Assembly: GCA_944323705.1 (NCBI GenBank)
Contig: CALUTM010000005.1
Location: 1 to 64,000 of the forward strand
Direction of reading: 5' to 3'
Source: Candidatus Gastranaerophilales bacterium
GTDB taxonomy: Bacteria > Cyanobacteriota > Vampirovibrionia > Gastranaerophilales > Gastranaerophilaceae
DNA length: 64,000 nucleotides
A program made the translations under genes and the position numbers. Below the pieces are notes generated by a model. The model saw only the letters and a list, made by a program, of their open reading frames with translations, did no database searches and was not told the origin of the DNA. Each line of letters opens with the position of its first letter. The first letter of the stretch is position 1. Below are positions 42,716-51,423 of this stretch, piece by piece.

Positions 42716-43072
42716 CTATGCTTCCGTAGTTTCAGCTGCTTCAGCCTTTGCCTTTGAAGCGGTCGTTCTGATTTTGTTAATCATAACTCTTGCAAAGCCT
42801 TGTCTGTGACCTTGTTTTTTTCTGTAACCTTTTTTAGGTCTTTGTTTGTAAACAATGATTTTCTTTGCTCTGTCGTTTTTAACGATTACGCCTTCGACTT
42901 TTGCATTGGCAACATACGGCTGTCCTACTTTTGATTTTTTGCCGTTAACAATCATAACGACTTTATCAAAAACAACTTTTGCGTCTTTTTCTTCGCCTAA
43001 TAATTCAACGTCTACGTAACGTCCTTCTTCAACCTGGTACTGTTTACCGCCTGTTTCGACTATTGCGTACAT
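42716..43072 (-). CDS. rplU: 50S ribosomal protein L21
   Basis: L21 binds 23S rRNA. MYAIVETGGKQYQVEEG at the N-terminus and the KKGYRKKQGHRQ motif near residue 80 identify it. It is 118 residues with an Ala/Glu-rich tail. GAAAGGAAG precedes the ATG. The 196-bp region upstream (43073-43268) may hold an untranslated leader, but I could not fold a known L21 leader with confidence. Confidence 0.98.
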   Translation of the reverse strand: MYAIVETGGKQYQVEEGRYVDVELLGEEKDAKVVFDKVVMIVNGKKSKVGQPYVANAKVEGVIVKNDRAKKIIVYKQRPKKGYRKKQGHRQGFARVMINKIRTTASKAKAEAAETTEA

Positions 43073-43268
43073 TTGTACTTCCTTTCTTTTTTGAGGAATC
43101 GTAGGGAGGGGTAAATAATCTATCTACCTTTTGCGTTATTTCGGCTGTAACTTGAATGCTAAAACCCTTTACGCTTTTACCGCCCGTTTGGATACGATTA
43201 ACCTATCTATACACTATTTATATTAGTAATTTAAACACATTCATAATCCTACTGTCAAGACAGAATGT

Positions 43269-44279
43269 TTAAATTTGTTTACATTTATTATTTTTCTTGT
43301 GCGGAATATCAAGTTTCGGATTATGGTCGGCAATGTCTGCTAAAAACGTCGAAATAAACGGGATTATCATATAATATATTCCGCCGACAATTAGTATGGG
43401 CTTTGCAATTTTTATCCCTTCCACCTGTTTTTCAAGGTTCGGCATTCCTCGGTTGGCTTTTTTAAAATTTTCTATAAATTTTTCCGCAGGTTTATCCAAC
43501 AGCCTGTCAAAGATATAGCCGCTTATAATACTTAATGCGGTAGAAATTCCTGCATTGTATATTAGTGCTTTTTTGCGGGTTTCTTCTATTTTTTCGCTCC
43601 TGTATGTTTCGTGTATGAATGCCGCAGTATTTATGATGTCGGTTCCCGCAATAATATGCATCGGAAAGTTGGAATCTTTATATTTTTTTGAAAATTTTTG
43701 CATGCCTTTGTTATCAAGAATTTTTCCTACGCCTTTTGCAAGTTTCTCCTCTCCTTTACCCTTAAATGTCGGATTTTTACTCTCTCTGTTGTTTGATACT
43801 TTAGGCTTGTGGAATATTTTTTGTAAAATAAATGGCATACCCGCACATGTCAGTATTGCTTTGGGGGCGGCTACAACAAGCCCTACTCCAAGCTTAAAAA
43901 GCTGGGTTGCGAGAGTATAGCTTTTTGAATTTTCAAGTTTTTCGTTTTTGTCTTTCAAATTTTTTATTGTATCTGGTTTAAGGTATCTTCTCGGGTTTGT
44001 GTCGATTTTTTTTATAGCTTTGCTGAGGGGAAGAGATAGTGCAAGGGTCAATAAAAAACCCGCACCGCTTGAGGAAATTGATTTGGCACAGGCGAATTTT
44101 TTGTTTTCCTTATCCGTATGGGGTGCAAGCCATATCGAGGCGGGTCTCACTACTGCCGAAAGTGCCAATGTGGCAGACGCGGCAAATAGAGCCCCGTTAT
44201 CGGCGGCGAACTCCAATCCCTTTTTTAGAGCTTTATTGTTGTAAAATCCTTTGAATGAGATATCTGAATTTACTTTCAT
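43269..44279 (-). CDS. Hypothetical membrane protein, lineage-type
   Basis: This 336-residue protein has an SFKG-type N-terminus (DISFKGFYNNKALKKG) and several hydrophobic segments (about 30-50, 75-92, 130-150, 240-260 and 295-318) separated by lysine-rich stretches. It resembles in style the 699-residue protein at 9253-11352. There is no ribosome-binding site. Its start is only 24 bp from the divergent pnuC, so the promoters must overlap and the message is probably leaderless. The function is unknown. Confidence 0.7.
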   Translation of the reverse strand: MKVNSDISFKGFYNNKALKKGLEFAADNGALFAASATLALSAVVRPASIWLAPHTDKENKKFACAKSISSSGAGFLLTLALSLPLSKAIKKIDTNPRRYLKPDTIKNLKDKNEKLENSKSYTLATQLFKLGVGLVVAAPKAILTCAGMPFILQKIFHKPKVSNNRESKNPTFKGKGEEKLAKGVGKILDNKGMQKFSKKYKDSNFPMHIIAGTDIINTAAFIHETYRSEKIEETRKKALIYNAGISTALSIISGYIFDRLLDKPAEKFIENFKKANRGMPNLEKQVEGIKIAKPILIVGGIYYMIIPFISTFLADIADHNPKLDIPHKKNNKCKQI

Positions 44280-44303
44280 CTATTTTTATTAGATAACATA
44301 AAT
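44280..44303. promoter_or_regulatory. 24-bp divergent intergenic region without ribosome-binding sites
   Basis: On the minus strand TG-T-TATCTA forms an extended -10 ending about 10 bp before the ATG at 44279. The plus-strand side must also hold a -10 (TTAGAT or GATAAC) close to the pnuC ATG. Neither gene has a Shine-Dalgarno sequence. Confidence 0.45.
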
Positions 44304-44978
44304 ATGAAAATATTTAAATATGATATTTTTGCTAAAAAAGAATTTGCGGGGCTTATATTTATTTATTTGTTGCTTATAATAAATGCAGTATTTCTCAAAG
44401 ATTCTCCAATCGCCTTTTTGTCGGCATTTTTTGGGATTACATATACGGTGATGGCGGGCAAGGGAAATCCTGTGTGTTATCTTTTCGGAATATCAGGCTC
44501 CTCATTTTATTGTTGGCTTGCTTTCCATAATGCTCTCTGGGGAAATCTCATTTTGTATATGGGGTATTATATTCCGATGCAGGTAATCGGCTTTTTTCGA
44601 TGGAGAAAAAATCTTAAAGAAGGAAAATATGAAATAATAAAGACCTCTATGTCTGCAAAGCAGGCTTTGTTGACTCTGTCTGTGACTTTATTTTTTTCTT
44701 TTGTATTAACAGGCGTTTTAATTTTGTTAAATGATAAAAGCCCTTTTATTGATGGCATTACAACGGTATTTTCAATAGCAGGCATGTATCTTACGGTAAA
44801 ACGTTGTATAGAACAGTGGATTGTCTGGATGCTTGTAAACGGACTCTCGCTTATAATGTGGTTGAAAATTGCTTTAGAAGGAGAAAGGGTTTATTCTACG
44901 GTTATTATGTGGGGCGTGTATCTTTTTCTTGCGGTATATTTTTATATTATCTGGCGAAAAGAAATCAAGACTCAATAA
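44304..44978 (+). CDS. pnuC: Nicotinamide riboside transporter PnuC family protein
   Basis: PnuC carries nicotinamide riboside (or a related vitamin precursor) by facilitated diffusion. The 224-residue protein has about seven membrane helices. Family motifs include YYIPMQVIGFFRWRKN near residue 93 and EQWIVWMLVNGLSLIMW near residue 170. With nadK in the window it supports NAD salvage. Specificity for another vitamin (PnuT/PnuX-like) cannot be excluded. The 3' end overlaps the convergent glycosyltransferase by 14 bp. Confidence 0.88.
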   Translation: MKIFKYDIFAKKEFAGLIFIYLLLIINAVFLKDSPIAFLSAFFGITYTVMAGKGNPVCYLFGISGSSFYCWLAFHNALWGNLILYMGYYIPMQVIGFFRWRKNLKEGKYEIIKTSMSAKQALLTLSVTLFFSFVLTGVLILLNDKSPFIDGITTVFSIAGMYLTVKRCIEQWIVWMLVNGLSLIMWLKIALEGERVYSTVIMWGVYLFLAVYFYIIWRKEIKTQ

Positions 44979-45876
44979 TGTGTTGATAAAGTGTGTTTTC
45001 AATTGAAAAGTTTTTCCTTTTTCCGGCAATGACTTTTCGCTTATATGAAAGTTTGTGAATCCCCGAAATTGATTTTAATTCCTCAAACCGTTCGGGCGAA
45101 TATTGGTCTAGAAGTTCTTTTTCCATTTGTTGGACTTTTAAATACGAGATGTCAAACATTTCAGCCCATTCCCGCCTGTTTTCTTCGGAAGAGTCCGTGA
45201 AAAGAGTGAAAGCGTGAGCATAGAAAAAATAGTTAATGACAAAATAATTTCTGCTCCAGTAATTTTCCAAAAATTTTTTCATTTTTGCAATAATAACGCT
45301 TCCGCCTTTTGATGACATAAAATAATTTGTCATTTTTAAATTATCGGGATCATCTTCCTGTTTGTTTTGGAATACGAATAACTCGGATTGTCTTATACGT
45401 TCATCAAGCGGTGCCGTCAAATACACTGTAGCATCAATCCAGCAGCCGCCGTATTCGTACAAAAGGTATGTTCTTAAAATGTCGGCAAAATGAGCATTGG
45501 AGATTACACCTTGTTCACGTAATTTGTATATGTAATCGGGAATTTTTACATAATTTTTTATATTCTCGTCATTAAGAATTATACGCTCAATATCGCCTTT
45601 ATATTTTTCAACGCTTGCCAAACAAGCTTTTACTATGTCCGGAGCATTCTCAATCCCGCTGTTCCAGTACTGCCAAATTCTATACGTTCCGCCTCTATCC
45701 TGTTTGGGCTTAATTCCCTGCTTTTCAACTTCTTCAATATAGGGCTTTAAATACCACTGACAGAATTTTCCTTTTAAAATACGTCTTTTTTTTCTGTCAA
45801 CAATAAAAAGTTCAAGAAAAATCTTTACGCAGGAATTAATAAATGATTTTAATATGGAGAGTAGTTTATTCGGCAT
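44965..45876 (-). CDS. Capsular polysaccharide-type glycosyltransferase
   Basis: This 303-residue enzyme shows a GT32/capsular-synthesis pattern: YRIWQYWNSGIENAPDIV near residue 65 and the sugar-nucleotide site GGCWIDATVYLTAPLD near residue 140, preceded by SNAHFADILRTYLLYEYGG. These usually transfer a hexose onto a surface polysaccharide or lipopolysaccharide. No other capsule gene is next to it. The N-terminal 20 residues are amphipathic and may associate with the membrane. Confidence 0.85.
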   Translation of the reverse strand: MPNKLLSILKSFINSCVKIFLELFIVDRKKRRILKGKFCQWYLKPYIEEVEKQGIKPKQDRGGTYRIWQYWNSGIENAPDIVKACLASVEKYKGDIERIILNDENIKNYVKIPDYIYKLREQGVISNAHFADILRTYLLYEYGGCWIDATVYLTAPLDERIRQSELFVFQNKQEDDPDNLKMTNYFMSSKGGSVIIAKMKKFLENYWSRNYFVINYFFYAHAFTLFTDSSEENRREWAEMFDISYLKVQQMEKELLDQYSPERFEELKSISGIHKLSYKRKVIAGKRKNFSIENTLYQHIIES

Positions 45877-45945
45877 AAAACCTCTTTGACTCTAATTTAT
45901 TGCATAAAATTCATATTGTGTCAATGAAAACGGCATTCCAAAATC

Positions 45946-46389
45946 TTATACCAGAAACGCTAGAACTTCGTCTACGTGCCCCTTTACTTTAACTTTTCTC
46001 CACTCTTTTTCTATTTTACCCTCAGGAGAAATAATGAAAGTTGAGCGTTCAATTCCCATATATTTTCTGCCGTACATTGATTTTTCTTTCCAAACCCGGA
46101 AAGCTTCAGCAAGCTTGTGTTCCGTATCTGACAGAAGTATGAAGTTTAGTTCCTGTTTGTCTTTAAAACTCTTGTGACTTTTAATACTGTCCGGACTTAC
46201 TCCGATAACTGTTGCCTTTGAACTCAGACGGTTTATGTTGTCACGAAAGTCGCATGCTTCCTGCGTGCAGCCTGAGGTGTTATCTTTGGGATAAAAATAT
46301 AAAACAATGCGTTCACCGTAAAAATCTTTCAGTGTATACTCTTTTTCTTCGCCGTTAATATCAATACCCTTAAGTTTTATATTTTCCAT
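45946..46389 (-). CDS. bcp: Peroxiredoxin (Bcp/PrxQ type)
   Basis: A thiol peroxidase that reduces hydrogen peroxide and organic peroxides. The peroxidatic cysteine lies in FYPKDNTSGCTQEACDF (about residue 41), with a second cysteine five residues later, as in atypical two-Cys PrxQ/Bcp. ERSTFIISPEGKIEKEWR near residue 110 is typical. I chose the ATG directly after GGAGGG, giving 147 residues; the open frame upstream reads hydrophobic noise. Confidence 0.95.
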   Translation of the reverse strand: MENIKLKGIDINGEEKEYTLKDFYGERIVLYFYPKDNTSGCTQEACDFRDNINRLSSKATVIGVSPDSIKSHKSFKDKQELNFILLSDTEHKLAEAFRVWKEKSMYGRKYMGIERSTFIISPEGKIEKEWRKVKVKGHVDEVLAFLV

Positions 46390-46460
46390 AATATTCCCTC
46401 CGTACAATTTATTATAAAATAAAAAATTTTCATATATAATAATAAAAGAGGCTAGCCGAT

Positions 46461-47834
46461 ATGATAAATGACTTAACAAAGGGAGCACCCGTAAAATTAA
46501 TGCTGTTGTTTTCTATTCCTCTTTTAATAGGGAATATATTTCAACAATTTTATAATATTGCGGACATAATTATTGTAGGCAGAACTCTCGGCATGAAAGC
46601 TCTTGCGTCTGTCGGGGCGGTTTCTCCGTTGTTTTTTCTTATAATGTTTATAATAGTCGGGCTTACAGGAGGATTTTCGGTTATTACGGGACAGAGGTTC
46701 GGGGCAAAGGATTATGACGGCGTAAGACGCTCGGTTACGATGTCAACAATATTAAGCTTTTTGTTTACCGCAATTTTTACCGTATTTTGTGCCCTGTTTA
46801 TGAATCAACTGTTGTTTTTGATGAATGTGCCTAAAGAAATATATCACGACGCATTTTGGTATACAGAGATAGTTGTTTTGGGACTGTTTGTCGCAAATTT
46901 TTATAACCTGCTTGCAAATATAATACGTGCTTTGGGGGACAGTATGACGCCTTTATATTGCCTTATGGCGGCTTCTGTTTTAAATATTTTGCTTGCACTG
47001 CTTTTTATTCTTGAGTTTCATTGGGGAGTTCCGGGCTCTGCGTTTGCTCTCGTTTTGTCGCAGGCGGTTTCGGGAATTTTGTGTGTATTGTACGTCAAAA
47101 AGCATTTTCCGATTTTGCATTTAAAGAAAAGTGATTGGATATTTGATTGGAAGAGTGATTATACGTTTGCTCTTGAACATCTCAAGGTTGGGATACCGAT
47201 GGCAGTTCAATTTGCAATATTGGGCTTAAGTATTTTGATTATTCAAAGCGTATGCAACAGTTTTGGATCGGAAGTTATTGCGGCATTTACGGCGGCTCTC
47301 AGAATTGAGCAGATTGCAACTCTGCCGATGATTTCTTTCGGGGTTGCTTTGGCTTCGTTTGTTGCACAAAATTTTGGTGCGGGACATTTTTCAAGAATAA
47401 GATACGGGGTGAAAAGAGCTTCACTTATTAATGTTGGTCTAAGTATTTTTATGGCTTTTGTCATGCACTTTTGGGGCGGCTATCTTGTCGGAATCTTTGT
47501 CGGGCATGAAAATGTGCGTGTGATAAAAATTGCACATGATTATCTGTTTAGAAGTTCTTTGTTTTACTTCTTTTTAGCACAGATTTTTATATACAGAAAT
47601 GCCCTTCAGGGTCTGGGCAGAGCAATAATACCGATGTTTGCGGCTGTCGGGGAACTTGTAATGCGGTCTTTTGCAGCAGTATTTTTGGCGGTTAGAATAG
47701 GGTATTTCGGGGTATTTTATGCGGGACCCATTGCGTGGGTCGCAGCATCACTCGTTTTGGCAGTCGGGTATTATTCGACAATTAAAGGATTTATTTATAA
47801 AACGCAGATGAAGCTTAGAAAAAGCAAAAGTTAG
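46461..47834 (+). CDS. MATE-family efflux transporter
   Basis: A cation-coupled multidrug exporter of 457 residues with 12 hydrophobic helices. Family features include the N-terminal GAPVKLMLLFSIPLLIGNIF, NIADIIIVGRTLGMKALASV near residue 30, and the symmetric second half starting near 240 (LKVGIPMAVQFAILGLSILI). The substrate is unknown. The start follows AGAGG. It ends 28 bp before the second TolC gene, which may be transcribed separately. Confidence 0.94.
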   Translation: MINDLTKGAPVKLMLLFSIPLLIGNIFQQFYNIADIIIVGRTLGMKALASVGAVSPLFFLIMFIIVGLTGGFSVITGQRFGAKDYDGVRRSVTMSTILSFLFTAIFTVFCALFMNQLLFLMNVPKEIYHDAFWYTEIVVLGLFVANFYNLLANIIRALGDSMTPLYCLMAASVLNILLALLFILEFHWGVPGSAFALVLSQAVSGILCVLYVKKHFPILHLKKSDWIFDWKSDYTFALEHLKVGIPMAVQFAILGLSILIIQSVCNSFGSEVIAAFTAALRIEQIATLPMISFGVALASFVAQNFGAGHFSRIRYGVKRASLINVGLSIFMAFVMHFWGGYLVGIFVGHENVRVIKIAHDYLFRSSLFYFFLAQIFIYRNALQGLGRAIIPMFAAVGELVMRSFAAVFLAVRIGYFGVFYAGPIAWVAASLVLAVGYYSTIKGFIYKTQMKLRKSKS

Positions 47835-47862
47835 GCTTGACAAACATGTTATAATAAATACT

Positions 47863-49341
47863 ATGAGAAGAAAAAGATTTTGCCTTTTGATTTTATTTGT
47901 AATTATAGGCAGTTTTATAAAAGTATACGCCCACGAAGATGAGGAGTTATTCAGGCTTGTAGAAGTCAGGGACGGAAGTTCGCTTACTGTTATTGATTGC
48001 GTTGCGGCGGCTTTTAAAAACAGTCCTAAAATAAAACGTAAAAAGTATAATCTCGATATCGCAAAGAGTAATGTCGGTATTGCAAAATCCGCGTATTTTC
48101 CTGTTATAAATGCGGGAGTCGGGTTTTATAACGAAAATAATTCCGATAATATATATTACAATTCGCACTATAGAGAACTCCCGTCTGTCGGGGTTTCGGT
48201 TAATAAGCTTATTTGGAACTTTGGTAAAACAACGGCTTATATTAAAATGGAGGAATTTTATAAAATAGGTGCCGAGTATGAATTTATAGACAGTCTTTGC
48301 TCAACAGTATTTGATATAAAGGGAAAATATTATAATCTTTTAAGGGCACAAGCTCTGGAGGATATTGCAAAATATAACGTGGAACTTAATCAGGAATTTG
48401 TTAATCTGGCAAAGGGGAAGAAAAAGTCGGATATGACAACCGCGGAATTAAATTTAAGCGAAGCAAAAGTGTGTTATATAGAGGCTCAAAATAATTGTAA
48501 TAATGAACGGGTTAATCTTACAAATTCAATGTATCTTGAAACTCAGCCTGATTATGGGATTAAATGGACAAAAACGTTTGATTATGACACAAATTTTGCC
48601 GTTAATCCTACGGATATTTGCAAGAGAAATTTTGTGCCTCAGCAGTTTCCTTTTACAAGGGAAAAAGCGTTAGATATTGCGTATGCAAACAGTCCCGATT
48701 TGAGCGTTTTGATTTCAACAAAAAATGCAATGGAACAGTCGCTTTTGTACATAAAACGAACGTATTTGCCGGATTTAACTGCAAATGCGGGATACGGATT
48801 TAATAATTCCACTCAGGCGGCAAACAATAGCTTTCAGGTCGGTGTAAATCTTTCCTCTTCGGTAAACCTGATGGAATTAAGGCATAGTATTAAGGGAGCG
48901 GATGCACAGGTTAATCTTGCGGATAATGAGATTTTACTTTTTAAAAAGGATTTGTTTTTTGAGTTGAGACGTGCGTTTAATAATTTGGACAGGGCGGAAA
49001 AACAAATTCCCGCTTCTAAATTGGAGGTTTTGCAGTCTTTTGAAAATCTGAATGTGGTAAAAGAACAATACAAAAAAAATGAACTTAACTATGTTGCTCT
49101 TCAAGAGGCAAGAAAAGACTACATAAGGGCATTGGACGGTTATGTCGAAAGCTTATATAATTATAATTTGGCATTGATACAGGTCGAGATGGCAATGCAT
49201 TTTCATATTGTGGATATTCATCACAAGTCAGAACATGCTATGCACTATCATTCCCGTGATTTGGTTGAACATCTGAATAAGGCTCTCGGCTGCGACGAGT
49301 GGGAGGAGAAAAAGGTAAAACATAAAAGACAAGATTTGTAA
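47863..49341 (+). CDS. TolC-family outer-membrane protein (second copy)
   Basis: This 492-residue protein has a signal sequence (about residues 1-24, ending VYA), then two OEP repeats (KNSPKIKRKKYNLDIAKSNV near residue 52 and TREKALDIAYANSPDLSVL near 265). It shares the DIAKSxVGxAKSAYFP and VNLTNSMYL-type segments with the TolC homologue at 29926-31476, so they are paralogues. The histidine-rich tail (HFHIVDIHHKSEHAMHYH) could bind metal. No ribosome-binding site is visible, and the ATG follows an extended -10 (TG-T-TATAAT) by 6 bp, so it is probably leaderless. Confidence 0.9.
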   Translation: MRRKRFCLLILFVIIGSFIKVYAHEDEELFRLVEVRDGSSLTVIDCVAAAFKNSPKIKRKKYNLDIAKSNVGIAKSAYFPVINAGVGFYNENNSDNIYYNSHYRELPSVGVSVNKLIWNFGKTTAYIKMEEFYKIGAEYEFIDSLCSTVFDIKGKYYNLLRAQALEDIAKYNVELNQEFVNLAKGKKKSDMTTAELNLSEAKVCYIEAQNNCNNERVNLTNSMYLETQPDYGIKWTKTFDYDTNFAVNPTDICKRNFVPQQFPFTREKALDIAYANSPDLSVLISTKNAMEQSLLYIKRTYLPDLTANAGYGFNNSTQAANNSFQVGVNLSSSVNLMELRHSIKGADAQVNLADNEILLFKKDLFFELRRAFNNLDRAEKQIPASKLEVLQSFENLNVVKEQYKKNELNYVALQEARKDYIRALDGYVESLYNYNLALIQVEMAMHFHIVDIHHKSEHAMHYHSRDLVEHLNKALGCDEWEEKKVKHKRQDL

Positions 49342-49377
49342 TTGAGTTTGCTTTAATGAGATATGACTCTGACAATC

Positions 49378-49393
49378 TTATGTTAGTTTTGTG
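49378..49393. repeat. Candidate left terminal repeat of the mobile element
   Basis: TTATGTTAGTTTTGTG reads inward and resembles the reverse complement of 59501-59517 (TTATGTAACGTTTTGTG) with one short indel. Confidence 0.35.
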
Positions 49394-49485
49394 TTTTCCG
49401 ATTTTCTTATTAAGTTTGTAGTAGTAAACAGGTATTTCTTAAATCTCGTTGATAAGAATATGGACAGGACAATCTACACAGTGAG

Positions 49486-49560
49486 TTGTAAAAACTAGGA
49501 TACAGACTATTAAAAGCACTAATGGGGTTTATTTAGGACTTTTAAATTGTAAAAATTAGG
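49486..49560. repeat. Two direct copies of TTGTAAAAA-YTAGG
   Basis: TTGTAAAAACTAGG at 49486-49499 and TTGTAAAAATTAGG at 49547-49560, 61 bp apart. They could be transposase-binding sites near the left end. Confidence 0.4.
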
Positions 49561-49951
49561 CTGTGTTACCTAACGTGTTTGAATATTAGCGATTGATTAG
49601 AGATTGACTGAAAATTCCAAAATTGTCCGAAATTACCGTTTTCTTTCCTCAAATTTCCGATACAAAAATTTAATCATCGCCAAAACTCAAACACTGTCTA
49701 TAATATAGCAACAACAGGTTTTGGACTCAAAAGTCCCTTTTAAATTACAACTTTTCAACTTGGAAGCAAGGCGGAAGTGTTTACTACATCTAAATAGCAG
49801 TAAATTTTGCACTAAAAACACATTAGAAAACAATTAAAAACATTCCCAAAATCTATCACTTTCAGTCAAGAATCATTAAATTTTCATTAATATTTAAAAA
49901 TAGTTTCGGTAATATGAGTATAATAATATTAATATTTGGTGGAGGATATTA

Positions 49952-51391
49952 GTGGAAAATTTAGTTATAAATAATAATGAAAACAATATTAATCTTATTA
50001 ACATTGAAGAAACCTTTAATATAATTAAAGAAACATTAGATAACGTCGGTTTGCCAAGTAGTAAAATTTTTGCAGAGCCTAAAGAAAGACTACGCGTTTT
50101 TAAAAATTTTGATGTTTTTTTAGAGAATATACCTAGTGACAAAATTGGTTCATCATTCTATATATCAAAATTCTTAGCTGCCGTCTTTGCTGGATTATTT
50201 GATGCGGCGCTAAATTATTTATGGGATGAAACAATAAAATCTCTTCGCAATAAAGTGGCGCAATATGATATTGCATATTTCTATGATGTTGTTCTTAGTG
50301 ATTCTAATAAACGCAAAGATTTTAAAGATATTTCTGATATTGAAAAATTAAGTGATGGAGATTTGTTATTGGGAGCTTTGAAAATAGACTTGATTGATGA
50401 AGTTTGTTATCAAGAGCTAAAGCATATTTCATATATGCGTAATTGGGCTAGTGCTGCACATCCAAACGAACAAGAATTGACAGGTGTCAAATTAGTTAAT
50501 TATTTGGAAATTTGTGTTAAAAGTATCATTGCTCTTCCAATAGATAGTACAGCTATTGAAATACAGACATTATTACGAAATATACGTCAAGATTACTCTT
50601 TAGATAGAGAAAGAATACAACACATTGCTTTATCATTTTCCAAATTTAAACCAAGCCAAATTAATGCTTTATGCCAAGGATTTTTTGGCATATATACAGA
50701 TATAAATACTTCACAAATCTCTAGAGATAATATTAATGAATTATTAGAATCTCTTTGGGAATTTACAACAGAAGAAACTAGAATAAAAATTGGAATGAAA
50801 TATGGTAATTTGTCAATTAATGGCGAAAATGAAAAATCCCAACTTGCAGATGCATTTTTAAGAAAAGTTGATGGTCTTAAATATATTCCAGATGATTTAA
50901 AATCTGCAAAGTTATTACCGTTATTAGAAGATTTAATTAATGCACATGAAAATGTTAATAACTTTTATACAGAACCATCAATAGCAAAGGAAATTATTAC
51001 ATTAATTAAATCTACAAAAATTCCTTCTGCTATAGCAACAGATTTTGTAATAAAAATTTTATATGTATATTTGACAAATGGTAATGGTGAAGCTTGGAAT
51101 GCAAATAGCTATTATGAGGAAATGCTCTCAAGTTTATCAGAATCGCAGGCAATTATCGGATTAACATTACTAGACAATAAAGATATAGCAAGAAAATTAT
51201 TGCGAGAAAATTGTGTTAGAAAATTTAAATACTTTCTTAACATTATTAGCCCTAAAATAACAAATCCAATAGGAAAAGACCTTATTGAAGCACTCAAAAA
51301 ATTTCCAAATAATCAATATTATAATATACTATTAGATAAAACAATAAAACTTAAATTAGAAAGTTTTAAACGAGCATATGCTACTGTATAA
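49952..51391 (+). CDS. HEPN-like protein of unknown function (mobile cargo)
   Basis: This 479-residue protein has a GTG start behind GGTGGAGG. Residues 55-190 look like a long helical domain that ends in RNWASAAHPNEQELTG near residue 160. The R-x6-H spacing is that of HEPN ribonuclease motifs, and the flanking helices fit. The C-terminal 280 residues are helical, with no known motif. HEPN proteins in mobile elements are often RNA-cleaving toxins or defence effectors. The assignment rests on one motif and context. Codon use is very AT-rich, as in other cargo genes. Confidence 0.7.
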   Translation: MENLVINNNENNINLINIEETFNIIKETLDNVGLPSSKIFAEPKERLRVFKNFDVFLENIPSDKIGSSFYISKFLAAVFAGLFDAALNYLWDETIKSLRNKVAQYDIAYFYDVVLSDSNKRKDFKDISDIEKLSDGDLLLGALKIDLIDEVCYQELKHISYMRNWASAAHPNEQELTGVKLVNYLEICVKSIIALPIDSTAIEIQTLLRNIRQDYSLDRERIQHIALSFSKFKPSQINALCQGFFGIYTDINTSQISRDNINELLESLWEFTTEETRIKIGMKYGNLSINGENEKSQLADAFLRKVDGLKYIPDDLKSAKLLPLLEDLINAHENVNNFYTEPSIAKEIITLIKSTKIPSAIATDFVIKILYVYLTNGNGEAWNANSYYEEMLSSLSESQAIIGLTLLDNKDIARKLLRENCVRKFKYFLNIISPKITNPIGKDLIEALKKFPNNQYYNILLDKTIKLKLESFKRAYATV

Positions 51392-51423
51392 AATATAAAC
51401 ATATATATTTTGGGGGAAATTCG

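Larger units (their letters stand above)
49342..49951. other. Gene-free AT-rich interval at the start of the mobile region
   Basis: No credible ORF is seen in these 610 bp. It holds a possible transposon-end repeat (49378-49393), two copies of a TTGTAAAAA-YTAGG direct repeat (49486-49499 and 49547-49560), a GTGTTACC at about 49564, and a small GGACT/AGTCC hairpin near 49720. The last 50 bp hold an AT-rich region and the GGTGGAGG ribosome-binding site of the next gene. Confidence 0.6.

Noticed and set aside
47838-47865. TTGACA-16-TACTAT promoter for the second tolC gene
   Set aside because: The start would fall inside the signal peptide codons. The extended -10 TG-T-TATAAT just upstream fits the ATG better.
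49342-49951. tRNA gene as insertion target at the left edge
   Set aside because: No T-loop GTTCRA pattern or cloverleaf could be found there or elsewhere in the window.
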